Assembly: GCA_012032555.1 (NCBI GenBank)
Contig: JAAUSR010000031.1
Coordinates: 1-52,321, forward strand
Source: Thioploca sp.
Lineage (GTDB): Bacteria; Pseudomonadota; Gammaproteobacteria; Beggiatoales; Beggiatoaceae
Direction: 5' to 3'
Length of the DNA: 52,321 bases
Below, one piece after another: positions 9,506 to 18,606 of this stretch. Both the position numbers and the translations under genes were made by a program. Below the pieces are notes generated by a model, which was not told the origin of the DNA, ran no database searches, and worked only from the letters and a program-made list of their open reading frames with translations. Positions within the stretch are counted from its first letter, which is position 1; each line of letters opens with the position of its first letter.

Positions 9506-10411
9506 ATGAAAACTTATCTGTATTTATTAATTGTCGTATTCATTATTTTAGCGGGTTGTAGTCATCAAGCCCCTAAACCAGCTAAACCAGAAGAACATAA
9601 CCAAACCGGTACCAAAACCGAACAAAAAACTGAAAGTTCACCATCAAAACCCCAACCCCAAGATCGTCAAGACCATCAGGAAAAGAATATTGTCGTATGG
9701 GCTGACGATGGTTCAAAATTAGCTATGGCTATTCAAAACCAATCAAGTGATAATACTGAGCTCAGCTTACCCCAACATCAAATTTGGGTACAAAATCGAG
9801 ATGGTTCAGAGCGACGCGCTATTACGGATTGGCGTAACTATCAAGCTAAGCAGGTTTTTTATATGAAACAAGCGGATTATTTCGTAGTGGAATCTTTATT
9901 AGAAAAGGGAGCACGACGCTTTGATAAAATTACTGCCAATGGCAATGAAATCCTTATTATAGAAACACCAGATAGTGAACACCAACCTTGTCAATCATCA
10001 CTAACACCCACTCCGGCTCAGACTTTACCATTACAAGTTGAGCAAACGGTTATCCCCTCTCCAGATGGTCAACAATTGGCGCATATTTATAGTCCAGAAT
10101 GTGGTAAAGTAACGGTCGAATTTTTATATGCTAATAGTCTCAATATTTTTGATAACCAAACGATGACCATTGATGAAGCGATGAGGGCAACTTGGCACCG
10201 CGAGGGTTATATCATTTTAACCAATTATAATAATGATAAAGCTTGGAAAGTCACACCGTCAGCACCACCCTTACCGGTTTTACCGCCAAAATGTTGGTCA
10301 CCGGTGACAACCAGTAGTGATATATCATTAGAAGGGCAAAAAGTTTATTTAGAGGGTGATACTTTGGTGACTGAAGAAGTCGGGCGTGATAAAGCTTTTG
10401 GTTGTCAATAA
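9506..10411 (+). CDS. Predicted lipoprotein of unknown function
   Basis: The signal peptide has the lipobox ILAGC at about residue 18, then a Lys/Pro/Gln-rich linker (about 20-55). The soluble domain contains VVWADDGSKLAMAIQ, HQIWVQNRDGSERRAI and a late IPSPDGQQLAHIYSPECG. These short aspartate-containing stretches, in which a measured value is compared or displayed, resemble blades of TolB-like beta-propellers, though I cannot delimit repeats. It ends 18 bases before the next gene and may share its transcript. Function unknown. Confidence 0.7.
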   Translation: MKTYLYLLIVVFIILAGCSHQAPKPAKPEEHNQTGTKTEQKTESSPSKPQPQDRQDHQEKNIVVWADDGSKLAMAIQNQSSDNTELSLPQHQIWVQNRDGSERRAITDWRNYQAKQVFYMKQADYFVVESLLEKGARRFDKITANGNEILIIETPDSEHQPCQSSLTPTPAQTLPLQVEQTVIPSPDGQQLAHIYSPECGKVTVEFLYANSLNIFDNQTMTIDEAMRATWHREGYIILTNYNNDKAWKVTPSAPPLPVLPPKCWSPVTTSSDISLEGQKVYLEGDTLVTEEVGRDKAFGCQ

Positions 10412-10429
10412 TCATGGAGTCTTTTCATC

Positions 10430-12418
10430 ATGTTACCTATCAAAGCAGTGATTCTTTTTAAACATGGCGTGGGTTACTTTGAGCGTGAAGGCATTGTTCA
10501 CGGTGATGCCACTATTGACCTTTATTTTCGCACCACGGAAATGAATGATGTTCTCAAATCGCTAACAGTACTGGATTTAGCGGGTGGATCAATTGCCAGT
10601 ATGAGCTATGAATCCACTTTATCTCTGGAAGATCAATTAAAAGATCTCGCTATTCGTTTACCTAACAAGAATACGCTAACTGCGCTACTCTCGCAAATTC
10701 AAGGTGCACCAATTGCGGTTGATATTGGCCAAAAAACTATCCAGGGACTGGTGACCGGGATTGAAACAGTCCAACGTCAAATACAAGAAACGGTAGTTGA
10801 ACAAATTTATATTTCCCTGTTAGTTGAAGGTACTAATTTACAATCATTTGATCTGTTAGAAGCCAAACAAATTACACTGCTTGATGAAAATCTAAAAAAA
10901 GATTTACAACATTTACTCAATGTCTTAATGACGACTAAGAAAAAAGATCTGAAAAAACTGACGATCTTTTTGAAAGGCGAAGGTGATCGAACAATTAACC
11001 TCAGCTATATCGTAGCAGCGCCGCTATGGAAAACGTCTTATCGATTATTGCTGAATGATAAATCATCTTTGATTCAAGGTTGGGCACTAGTTGATAACAC
11101 CCAAGATGAAGATTGGGAAAATGTCGCTTTATCTTTAGTCGCGGGATTACCGATTTCCTTCATCCATGACTTGTATTCGCCTCGTTATCAACCACGTCCT
11201 GTTGTTAAAGTTAAGAATGAGTTGGCTTATGCTCCACCTAAACTAGAAAAAGCGCTTGGTGATTCTTCGGCGGAAGAAGAATTGTCTTTGGCAGACTTGG
11301 CAGACGATGAATTGTCTTTATCTGTTGAAGAGAAATCCGGAATAAGTACCATGAACAACTCATTAGCATCCTTTGGGAAGCTGGCTAACTCCAAATTCAG
11401 TGCCGCAGAACGTTCCGTTGCCATTCAAACTCGCACCGTAGAAGTGGGCGACCTGTTTCACTACGAAATAGCAAACCCGGTAACCGTGCTTCGACAACAA
11501 TCCGCTTTAGTTCCTATCCTCCAAGCGCCTTTTAATAGCAACCGAGTCGTTATTTATAACCCGGAAGTACGAGCAAACAATCCACTGTCAGCAATCCTTT
11601 TTAAAAATACGACCGGTTTAACGTTAGCAAGTGGACCCATGACGGTTTTTGAGAAAGGTACTTATGTCGGCGAAGCGATGCTCGATCTGCTCAAGCCCAA
11701 TGAAGAACAATTAATTCCTTTTTCAGTCGAGTTAGGCTGTTGGGTGAGTATTGATCCCCAAAGTGATAAACAGGATGTCCACCAAGTGCGTATTATGCAC
11801 GGTAGTCTGTATCTCTACCACTACGAATTAGAATATAAAACTTACCTGATTAATAATAACACTGAACACGCCTTGAATTTCTATTTGGAACACCGTTTTA
11901 ATCAACAATGGGAATTGATCGATACGCCTGAACCAATAGAACGGACTGAACATTTTTATCGCTTTCGCTTCGATGTCCCCAGTAATAAAACTAAATCGTT
12001 TACGGTCACGGAGTGCATTGAACATGAAACAACTTATGCGCTGGCTAACACCTCACGGAAAAATTTACAAGTTTGGTTAGAAAAGAAATATATCGATAAG
12101 AAAACCCTTCGCGCTCTGGAAGGAATAGTTCAATTAACTGAACAAATTACTCAAATTCAACACCAAATTAGAGCACAAGAAACCGCTATCCAAGCCATTT
12201 TTAAAAATCAAGAACGGTTACGCCATAATCTGCAAACCTTGGGTAATACTGAAGAAGAACGGAGTCTACGCGAACGTTATATTACTCAATTAAATCACGA
12301 AGAAGACCAACTTGCTCAATATCAGGCAGATATTGAAACTTTAACTACACAAAAAAACGCAGCGGCAAACAATCTACATTTACAAATTAAAGGCATTGAT
12401 TACAAAGCTAAACTCTAG
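10430..12418 (+). CDS. Conserved DUF4139-like protein with C-terminal coiled coil
   Basis: A 662-residue protein opening with KAVILFKHGVGYFER and EMNDVLKSLTVLD. I recognise these from a conserved group of uncharacterised proteins with a DUF4139-like core (mucoidy-inhibitor-A-like fold). No signal peptide is visible, so it is probably cytoplasmic. A central acidic linker (about residues 275-305, built from ELSLADLADD-type units) is followed by a beta-rich domain. Residues about 560-650 are Gln/Glu/Leu-rich and predicted coiled coil. The downstream OsmC-like gene starts 10 bases later, so the two are probably co-transcribed. Family membership is moderately sure; function is unknown. Confidence 0.6.
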   Translation: MLPIKAVILFKHGVGYFEREGIVHGDATIDLYFRTTEMNDVLKSLTVLDLAGGSIASMSYESTLSLEDQLKDLAIRLPNKNTLTALLSQIQGAPIAVDIGQKTIQGLVTGIETVQRQIQETVVEQIYISLLVEGTNLQSFDLLEAKQITLLDENLKKDLQHLLNVLMTTKKKDLKKLTIFLKGEGDRTINLSYIVAAPLWKTSYRLLLNDKSSLIQGWALVDNTQDEDWENVALSLVAGLPISFIHDLYSPRYQPRPVVKVKNELAYAPPKLEKALGDSSAEEELSLADLADDELSLSVEEKSGISTMNNSLASFGKLANSKFSAAERSVAIQTRTVEVGDLFHYEIANPVTVLRQQSALVPILQAPFNSNRVVIYNPEVRANNPLSAILFKNTTGLTLASGPMTVFEKGTYVGEAMLDLLKPNEEQLIPFSVELGCWVSIDPQSDKQDVHQVRIMHGSLYLYHYELEYKTYLINNNTEHALNFYLEHRFNQQWELIDTPEPIERTEHFYRFRFDVPSNKTKSFTVTECIEHETTYALANTSRKNLQVWLEKKYIDKKTLRALEGIVQLTEQITQIQHQIRAQETAIQAIFKNQERLRHNLQTLGNTEEERSLRERYITQLNHEEDQLAQYQADIETLTTQKNAAANNLHLQIKGIDYKAKL

Positions 12419-12427
12419 GAACAACTT

Positions 12428-12829
12428 ATGGATATCTTAGTCACATTTGGTAGTGGCCTGAAAGTCAACGCCCATTTTAAAAACTTCACTGTCAACACCG
12501 ACCAAGCTAAACAAGTAGGTGGCGAGGAAACTTACCCCGATCCCTTTTCTTATTTTTTAAGTAGTCTAGCCACTTGTGCTGGTTTTTTTGTGCTCCGTTT
12601 TTGCCAATCTCGGGATATTCAAACCACTGGAATTCAAGTAAAAATGTCAAATGATTGGAATCCAACTAAGAAATTAGTCGAAAATATTCAAATTGAAATC
12701 ATCGTGCCACCTATTTTTCCAGAGAAATATATTCAAGCTTTAATTCGCTCTGTGAATGAGTGTAGTGTCAAAAAGATGTTAATAACTCCGCCTCATATTG
12801 AAGTAACCACAAAAGTAGTTGAAGGGTAG
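12428..12829 (+). CDS. OsmC-like peroxiredoxin-fold protein
   Basis: A 133-residue protein of the OsmC/Ohr fold. It has the family helix DPFSYFLSSLATCAGFFV with Cys50, and a second conserved cysteine at about 112 in VNECSVKKML. The pair matches the thiol couple that reduces organic peroxides in OsmC/Ohr enzymes. Many relatives in this subgroup (YhfA-like) have no proven substrate. It follows the DUF4139-like gene by 10 bases. Confidence 0.82.
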   Translation: MDILVTFGSGLKVNAHFKNFTVNTDQAKQVGGEETYPDPFSYFLSSLATCAGFFVLRFCQSRDIQTTGIQVKMSNDWNPTKKLVENIQIEIIVPPIFPEKYIQALIRSVNECSVKKMLITPPHIEVTTKVVEG

Positions 12830-12863
12830 TAACAACTCGCGACAGACTAATTTAAAATGAGCC

Positions 12864-13874
12864 ATGATTAAAATGAGTAAAATCGGCGTTGTCACCATTG
12901 GCAGAAATGAAGGCGAACGACTCATTCGCTGTCTACAATCCATATTAGCCCAATTACCTCCAGATGGGATTGTGATTTATGTTGATTCAGGTTCTACTGA
13001 TCAAAGTTGCCCAGCGGCTCGTGAACTGGGCGTTGAAGTTGTTGAACTCGATATGTCTATTCCCTTTACCGCTTCTCGGGCACGCAATGCCGGTTTTAAA
13101 CGCTTACAAGAACAAGATCCAACGGTTGAATATGTGCAATTCATTGACGGGGATTCAGAAGTAATGGTAGGCTGGTTAACAGCCGCTATGACAGAGTTTA
13201 ATAATAATCCTAATCGAGTAGTAGCGGTGTGTGGTTGGAGAAGAGAACGTTTTCCTGATCAAAGTATTTATAACCGAATCAGTGATGTAGAAGGACGAAT
13301 GGTAGGGGAAACTGGTCAAGTAGTTAGTTTTGAAGGTAGTGTTGTCATTCGTGCCGATATGTTTGTCGCAGTCGGTGGCTACAACGAGAATGTGATTGCC
13401 GCTGAAGATGACGAATTAAGTGTGCGGGTACGACAAGCCGGCGGCATCATCTGGCGCATTGACAAACAGAGCATTATTCACGATGCTGATATGCACAACG
13501 TATGGCAATGGTGGCAACGTTCCAAACGAACTGGTTATGCCTATGCGCAAGTTTCATTTTTACACGGTGCCCCGCCAGAACGCAAATTTGTTAAAGAAAT
13601 ACAACGCACTTGGCTATGGGGAGCAATTGTCCCGATAGGTGCTTTAGTTTTAGCGCCGGTAACTTATGGGTTATCGTTCATCGCTTTTTTGCGCTATCTC
13701 ATTACCCCCATCCGCTTATTTTATAAAACTAAGCAGTATGGCTTTTCGCCCATGAACCGATTCGCTTGGGGATTATCTTGCACCATGGGCGCATTTCCTG
13801 GCGTCCTCGGGGCGATGAAATTTCATTGGGATCGCCTGCGTCATAAACGACCTGAAATTATAGAATATAAATAA
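12864..13874 (+). CDS. Family 2 glycosyltransferase
   Basis: Membrane-associated sugar transferase of the GT-A fold. The N-terminus reads IGVVTIGRNEGERLIRCL, then YVDSGSTDQS (about residues 38-47), the metal-binding FIDGDSE (about 92-98) and AEDDELSVRVRQAG (about 177-190). The C-terminal third has hydrophobic segments (about 248-290) typical of membrane anchoring. The start could be ATG 12864 or the in-frame ATG four codons later. The following gene is a dehydrogenase-epimerase fusion, so the two may act in one surface-polysaccharide or glycolipid pathway. The acceptor is unknown. Confidence 0.88.
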   Translation: MIKMSKIGVVTIGRNEGERLIRCLQSILAQLPPDGIVIYVDSGSTDQSCPAARELGVEVVELDMSIPFTASRARNAGFKRLQEQDPTVEYVQFIDGDSEVMVGWLTAAMTEFNNNPNRVVAVCGWRRERFPDQSIYNRISDVEGRMVGETGQVVSFEGSVVIRADMFVAVGGYNENVIAAEDDELSVRVRQAGGIIWRIDKQSIIHDADMHNVWQWWQRSKRTGYAYAQVSFLHGAPPERKFVKEIQRTWLWGAIVPIGALVLAPVTYGLSFIAFLRYLITPIRLFYKTKQYGFSPMNRFAWGLSCTMGAFPGVLGAMKFHWDRLRHKRPEIIEYK

Positions 13875-13928
13875 CAGAACGCTACTGTCCATTATTTAGG
13901 CAACTCAACCCACTCAGGAACTCAGACT

Positions 13929-16064
13929 ATGGCTAACAATAAAATCACTGTCGCACTCCTTGGCGCTGGCTATATTATTGATTATCATTTTTCCGCTCTA
14001 CGGTTATTACCTAACGTTGAAATTAAGGCAGTTTGTGACTTAAATCGGCGGCGAGCAGAACATTTTGCTTATTTAAAAGGAATCCCTCGAGTTTATACCG
14101 ATTTAGGTGATATGTTGGCACATGAATCACTGGATGTCGTTCAAGTATTAACCCCCCCTCACGTTCACTTTCAAGCGAGCAGTCAAATTATCGCCGCTGG
14201 TCTTGATGTGATGAGCGAAAAACCGCTATGCCATACGGTAGCCGACTGTCAACAACTGCGTGACCAAGCCAGTGCGAAGGGTAAATTCATTGGCGTGACG
14301 CATAATTTTTTATATCTCCCGGTGTACGAAAAATTGTTGGCAGATTGGCGGAGTGGTCGGTTAGGGCAAATTGATCAGGTTGATATTATTTGGAATAAAG
14401 AATTAGGTCAACTGCGCGGTGGCCCTTTTGGCTCCTGGATGTTACAAACCCCCACCAACATTTTATTTGAAGTCGCTCCACATTCCTTTACTCATCTCGT
14501 TCACTTGTTAGGTGGGTTACCCGATGCCATTGCCGTTGAAGCCCATGATCAAGTTGAATTACCCCGTGGATTAGAATTCTATCGCCGCTGGGAAATCCGG
14601 GGTTGGAAAGGTAATACCAGCATCCGCATTCGCTTTGCCTTTATTGATGGCTATCCCGAACATTACATTCATGTCCGGGGAACGAATGCCGTAGCACACG
14701 TCGATATCGAACATAATACCTATACTTGTCAAGAACATACCTCAAAACCGTTTGACATTGATCATTACGCCAATGTAGTTGGTCCAGCTAAAAACGCTTT
14801 TTTACAAGCAAATGGAACTTTAGCTAAATTTGTGTTATTCAAAATGAAGTTGCTCAAATCGGCCGGTGGTCCTTATGCGCAGAGTATTGCCCGAACCGTG
14901 GCTAGTTTTTACGAAGGACGCCATAGTGGCACGTTAGATGAACGTATTACCCCAGAGTTAGGTCAATCAGCCGTTAATTTAGCAGAATGGGTTGCTCGTG
15001 AAGCCAACTTACCAACTCCACCAAAACCAGCAGAATCGTTTATGCCGGTTGCACCAGCCCAAAAACCAACTGTATTAGTGATTGGTGGAACCGGATTTAT
15101 TGGTAAAGTGTTAGTTCGGCACCTGTGTGAAAATGGCTACAATGTGCGAGTTCTGGCTCGAGATCCGCAAAGCTGCCCACCCGAACTGGCGCAGCTTAAA
15201 CTCGAAATCACTAAAGGCGATTTTACTGATCCCGATTCAGTCGCTGCTGCTTTGAATGGTATTGAGCAGGTTTACCACTTAGGGCGTGGTATGGGCAATA
15301 CTTGGCCGGAGTACCTAAAAACTGACGTTGAACCGACTCGCCAGGTAGCAGAATTATGTCTAAAACACGGCGTCAAGCGCTTATATTACACTTCCTCCAT
15401 TGCGATTTATAATGCCGGTGATCCCTCCTTAGTGATTACCGAAGCTACTCCAGCCGATCCCAACGTGATTAACATCAGTCCTTATGCGCGTTCTAAAGTA
15501 GAAAATGAACAGATACTATTGGATCTGCATCGTGATAGAAAATTACCCGTTATTATCTTCCGTCCCGCTATTGTCCTGGGTCGTGGTGGTAGCCCTTACC
15601 ATTGGGGTGTGGTTGCTTGGCCCTACAATTCAGTTTGTCTCGTATGGGGAAAAGGAAATAACCCACTCCCGATTGTGTTGGTGGATGATGTCGCAGCGGC
15701 GATGGTAAAGGCCATTGCCGTACCGAATATCGAAGGAGAAGCCTACAATTTAACCAGTCTACCTAGCCTGACAGCCAATAATTATCTCGATGAATTTGAA
15801 CAGCGTGCTGGTATTAAGTTAAAACGAATACCAGCTTCCAACTGGCGTTATTATCTGGAATCACTAGCTAAATGGTCAATTAAAAAAGTGGGTCGGGATC
15901 CCGGTGCCGCTTTTCCGAGCTACGCGGAGATTAAAGGACGAAGCTTTGCTTCTACTTTTAATTCATCCAAAGCTCAACGCGAATTAGGTTGGATACCTAT
16001 CAGTGATCGTGACACCTTAATTAAAGCAGGAATATGGGCACCGGTTGACGAATTTCTTAAGTAA
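13929..16064 (+). CDS. Two-domain fusion: Gfo/Idh/MocA oxidoreductase and NAD-dependent SDR epimerase/dehydratase
   Basis: Residues 1 to about 370 form a Gfo/Idh/MocA-type oxidoreductase, with an N-terminal Rossmann motif (VALLGAGYI), the catalytic EKP at about 97 and a C-terminal substrate domain. Residues about 380-711 are a short-chain dehydrogenase/epimerase with GGTGFIG (about 386), the catalytic YYTSSIAIY serine region and YARSK (the YxxxK motif, about 518). Both halves look intact. The fusion implies two consecutive redox or epimerisation steps on a sugar-like substrate. The upstream glycosyltransferase supports a polysaccharide role. The substrate cannot be read from sequence. Confidence 0.85.
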   Translation: MANNKITVALLGAGYIIDYHFSALRLLPNVEIKAVCDLNRRRAEHFAYLKGIPRVYTDLGDMLAHESLDVVQVLTPPHVHFQASSQIIAAGLDVMSEKPLCHTVADCQQLRDQASAKGKFIGVTHNFLYLPVYEKLLADWRSGRLGQIDQVDIIWNKELGQLRGGPFGSWMLQTPTNILFEVAPHSFTHLVHLLGGLPDAIAVEAHDQVELPRGLEFYRRWEIRGWKGNTSIRIRFAFIDGYPEHYIHVRGTNAVAHVDIEHNTYTCQEHTSKPFDIDHYANVVGPAKNAFLQANGTLAKFVLFKMKLLKSAGGPYAQSIARTVASFYEGRHSGTLDERITPELGQSAVNLAEWVAREANLPTPPKPAESFMPVAPAQKPTVLVIGGTGFIGKVLVRHLCENGYNVRVLARDPQSCPPELAQLKLEITKGDFTDPDSVAAALNGIEQVYHLGRGMGNTWPEYLKTDVEPTRQVAELCLKHGVKRLYYTSSIAIYNAGDPSLVITEATPADPNVINISPYARSKVENEQILLDLHRDRKLPVIIFRPAIVLGRGGSPYHWGVVAWPYNSVCLVWGKGNNPLPIVLVDDVAAAMVKAIAVPNIEGEAYNLTSLPSLTANNYLDEFEQRAGIKLKRIPASNWRYYLESLAKWSIKKVGRDPGAAFPSYAEIKGRSFASTFNSSKAQRELGWIPISDRDTLIKAGIWAPVDEFLK

Positions 16065-16188
16065 ATGAGTTCCTTGAAAAAACTAAATTGGCCTTACGTT
16101 CCTTTTGCCGACCCTTCTGTTGTTGATGTAATAACTTGTTGAGTTCCGCTTCGGTTTCTTTAACCTTTATTTCTAGTTTTCGACCCAT
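16057..16188 (-). pseudogene. N-terminal remnant of an IS630-like transposase
   Basis: A short reading frame starting at ATG 16188 encodes MGRKLEIKVKETEAEL and about 27 more residues. The beginning resembles the helix-turn-helix N-terminus of IS630-type transposases (a KVKETEAEL helix then a KGRQKER basic segment). Similarity ends near 16090 and the frame closes inside the end of the upstream fusion gene. No catalytic domain remains. Identification rests on recognition of a short motif. Confidence 0.4.
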
Positions 16189-16263
16189 TTTTATGTTGAC
16201 CTCTAGATATGGTTTTTATCATTTTATTAAAAGGTTTTTTTTCAGTGCTACTTGGTATTAGTT

Positions 16264-16336
16264 AATTTAAATTCGGATTAGATACCCGCTAGGTGTAAAA
16301 TATCACGCTATTTAGGAGGTCTAATTATAGTTAGTC
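16264..16336 (+). other. attI-like site upstream of the restriction-modification cassette (repeat copy 1)
   Basis: A 67-base segment (16264-16330) is repeated with four mismatches at 18501-18567. It ends at a core-like GTTAGTC (16330-16336), where G^TTRRRY-type integron crossover would occur. The restriction gene starts 15 bases after that point. The second copy sits exactly where attI should be relative to an integron integrase start. The last core base pattern is imperfect (T where a purine is expected), so this is a strong inference, not proof. Confidence 0.6.
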
Positions 16337-16344
16337 TACTTTCT

Positions 16345-17022
16345 TTGGGTGCGCATAAACCAAAAAATCGATACGCAATGATCAGAGAACCATTTGATAG
16401 AAGTAAACACGTTTACCATAACGAGGCATTTGTTGAATTGGTGAAGGATGCCGTTCGATTTTTTAATGGCACCCCGGTTCATCCTTTACCCTCACCAGAA
16501 AAATTTCTTGGAACTGGCGTATACGCTCTCTATTACACCGGTGGAAACCCAATTTACGCACGCTATAAGGAATTAAACCGACTATCCTATGATTTCCCCA
16601 TCTATGTTGGCAAAGCTGTTCCAGACGGTTGGCGTCAGTCGAGGATTTCTGATTCTGAAACAACACCATCAACTAAGTTGTACCGTCGCCTGAGAGAACA
16701 CAGCAGAAGCATTTCATCTGGTGAAGGTTTGAACCTTGCAGATTTTTTGTGCCGGTTTGTTATTGTTGAGAAGGAAGGTTCAGATATGATTGGTTCAATT
16801 GAAGCTGCCTTGATTAAATTGAATCAACCACTTTGGAATTCCGGTGTTGATGGATTCGGTAACCACGATCCAGGCAGAGGAAGATATGAACAAGCTCGTT
16901 CAGACTGGGATGTTGTGCATACCGGTAGAGTATGGGCAGATCGTTTGAATGGCATTCCCAATGATAAAAGTGATGTGCTGGCAAGCATTGCCAACCACCT
17001 AAAGAATCTGAAGAAGTTGTAG
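16345..17022 (+). CDS. Eco29kI-family GIY-YIG type II restriction endonuclease
   Basis: Restriction enzyme of the GIY-YIG nuclease class. The two halves of the motif are GVYALYY (residues 58-64) and PIYVGKA (85-91), followed by YRRLREHSRSI (Arg and His), SIEAALI (metal-binding Glu) and PLWNSGVDGFGNHDPG (Asn). This is the catalytic set of Eco29kI, which cuts CCGCGG. Specificity for CCGCGG is inferred from family. Start is TTG 16345, 15 bases after the integron-like core site, or ATG 16378. Two bases separate its stop from the methyltransferase GTG. Both genes lie between an attI-like site and an attC site, so they appear to form one gene cassette. Confidence 0.9.
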   Translation: MGAHKPKNRYAMIREPFDRSKHVYHNEAFVELVKDAVRFFNGTPVHPLPSPEKFLGTGVYALYYTGGNPIYARYKELNRLSYDFPIYVGKAVPDGWRQSRISDSETTPSTKLYRRLREHSRSISSGEGLNLADFLCRFVIVEKEGSDMIGSIEAALIKLNQPLWNSGVDGFGNHDPGRGRYEQARSDWDVVHTGRVWADRLNGIPNDKSDVLASIANHLKNLKKL

Positions 17023-17024
17023 TC

Positions 17025-18197
17025 GTGAAATCTCTTGAAATTTTTTCTGGAGCTGGCGGATTAGCCAAGGGGCTAGAAATTGCTGGATTTGAACATGTTT
17101 CTTTGGTTGAGTTCAATAAGGATGCGTGTGCATCGCTGCGAAACAATTTCAATTCAGAAATTGTTTTCGAGGGTGACATTGCAGCATTTGACCTAGATAC
17201 ATTGGACGGAGTAGACATTGTTGCCGGAGGGCCTCCATGTCAGCCATTTTCATTAGGTGGCAAACACCAGGCTCATCAAGATAGTAGGGATATGTTCCCT
17301 TATGCCATTCGTTGCATTGAGCGTCTGCAACCAAAAGCATTCTTTTTTGAGAATGTAAAAGGTCTTTTAAGAGCATCCTTTGCGCAGTATTTTGATTACA
17401 TCATTCTTCGTCTGACATACCCACATTGCACCATCAAGGATGACGAAAACTGGGAAGAGCATCTAAGTAGACTTAAGAAGTTAGACCCCAATAAGTATGA
17501 TGGCGTTAGCTATAGCGTGTCATACCGGTTACTAAACGCTGCAAACTATGGCACCCCTCAAAAACGCGCGCGTGTGGTCATCATTGGAATCCGTTCTGAC
17601 TTGGGGAAGGAATGGAAATTTCCAGAGCCAACCCACACTGAAGATAGGTTGAACTGGGATAAGTATGTGACTGGCGAATATTGGAAAAAACATAATATTC
17701 CAGCACCAGAGAATACTGCCCTTTCAATGACGCTAAGAAACCAGTATGGAATTTTTCCACCTGAAGAAGCGCCTTGGCAGACTGTTCGTGATGCGTTATT
17801 TGGCGTTCCTCATCCAAACGACGAACACAATATTCCAGATCATATTTTCAATGATGGCGCTAGAACCTATCCCGGACATACTGGAAGTGAAATTGATCAA
17901 CCATCTAAAACTATAAAGGCTGGTGGTCATGGAGTCCCCGGCGGGGAGAACATGATTCGTTATGAAGATGGCTCAGTTCGTTACTTCACCACATATGAGG
18001 CAAAATTGATTCAAACCTTCCCAAAGAACTTCATTATTACCGGTACCTGGGGTGAGGCAATGAGGCAAATTGGAAACGCCGTTCCGGTAAAGCTTGCCGA
18101 AGTCATTGGAAATCAGTTGATGGCGACATTACGGATAAAGCAGTCTCACAAGTCGTTCCAGCGGACTGTCAAAAGCTACGCTTGTGCCAGCCGCTGA
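17025..18197 (+). CDS. C5-cytosine DNA methyltransferase (M.Eco29kI-like)
   Basis: Modification partner of the GIY-YIG endonuclease. The motifs are in order: SAM-binding EIFSGAGG (about residues 5-12), catalytic GGPPCQPF with Cys at about 72, ENV (about 109), QKRAR (about 179) and the C-terminal GNAVP (about 350). The target-recognition region lies between about 190 and 300. It starts at GTG 17025 directly after the endonuclease. The last ~16 codons run into the attC site at 18143-18212, which is common for cassette genes. The last residues (KSYACASR) are thus encoded by recombination-site DNA and may differ from relatives. Confidence 0.93.
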   Translation: MKSLEIFSGAGGLAKGLEIAGFEHVSLVEFNKDACASLRNNFNSEIVFEGDIAAFDLDTLDGVDIVAGGPPCQPFSLGGKHQAHQDSRDMFPYAIRCIERLQPKAFFFENVKGLLRASFAQYFDYIILRLTYPHCTIKDDENWEEHLSRLKKLDPNKYDGVSYSVSYRLLNAANYGTPQKRARVVIIGIRSDLGKEWKFPEPTHTEDRLNWDKYVTGEYWKKHNIPAPENTALSMTLRNQYGIFPPEEAPWQTVRDALFGVPHPNDEHNIPDHIFNDGARTYPGHTGSEIDQPSKTIKAGGHGVPGGENMIRYEDGSVRYFTTYEAKLIQTFPKNFIITGTWGEAMRQIGNAVPVKLAEVIGNQLMATLRIKQSHKSFQRTVKSYACASR

Positions 18198-18212
18198 ACT
18201 CCAACGTTAGGC
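18143..18212 (+). other. Integron attC site of the restriction-modification cassette
   Basis: The 70-base site begins with a slightly degenerate core GTCTCAC (18143-18149) and ends with a perfect GTTAGGC (18206-18212). The inner arms pair as GTTCCAGCGG with CCGCTGAACT, leaving one unpaired base, the usual polarity signal of attC hairpins. It overlaps the 3' end of the methyltransferase gene. Confidence 0.8.
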
Positions 18213-18420
18213 GCTTAAATTTACCTTCAACGGCCAAATAGGAAAGAAATTGCTCCACCTCAGCTGCGCCCAGGTCTTTGGGATGGCGCTTGTGGTGAAA
18301 CCGGATAAACCGCCGGTTCCAGTCTACATAGGCTTCTTCCGTGCGGATGCTGTAGTGCTTGTAGCAGATTTTTAAACGGATTTGGTCGAGTAATTTGGGG
18401 ACTACTGCATGGCTTGACAC
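18213..18420 (-). pseudogene. Truncated integron integrase (IntI-like), N-terminal fragment only
   Basis: Reading left from GTG 18420, about 67 residues match the N-terminal SAM-like domain of integron tyrosine recombinases: [26 protein letters not shown]-type start, then [16 protein letters not shown] and [13 protein letters not shown]. Similarity stops at about 18220, within a few bases of the end of the attC site. The catalytic domain with Arg-His-Arg-Tyr is absent. The fragment faces away from the cassette at 18607, the normal divergent arrangement of intI and its array. It cannot be active. Confidence 0.8.
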
Positions 18421-18500
18421 CGGGGGTCAGAGGTATAAGTATAGTTTTTTACTAGAGATTATTGTACAATAAATTCTTTTTAGAAAATAAGAAGTTGGTG

Positions 18501-18575
18501 AATTTAAATTCGGATTAGACACCCGCTAGGTGTAAAATATCACGCCATTTAGGGTGTCTAATTATAGGGTTAGGA
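18501..18575 (+). other. attI-like site of the integron remnant (repeat copy 2)
   Basis: Second copy of the 67-base repeat (18501-18567), followed by GTTAGGA at 18569-18575 as the presumed crossover core. It contains a perfect 10-base inverted repeat, TTAGACACCC with GGGTGTCTAA, around a 27-base loop. It lies 81 bases from the intI start and 32 bases before the first cassette gene, the expected attI position. Confidence 0.65.
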
Positions 18576-18606
18576 ACCATGTACGGATTCCAGGACATCT
18601 TGACTT

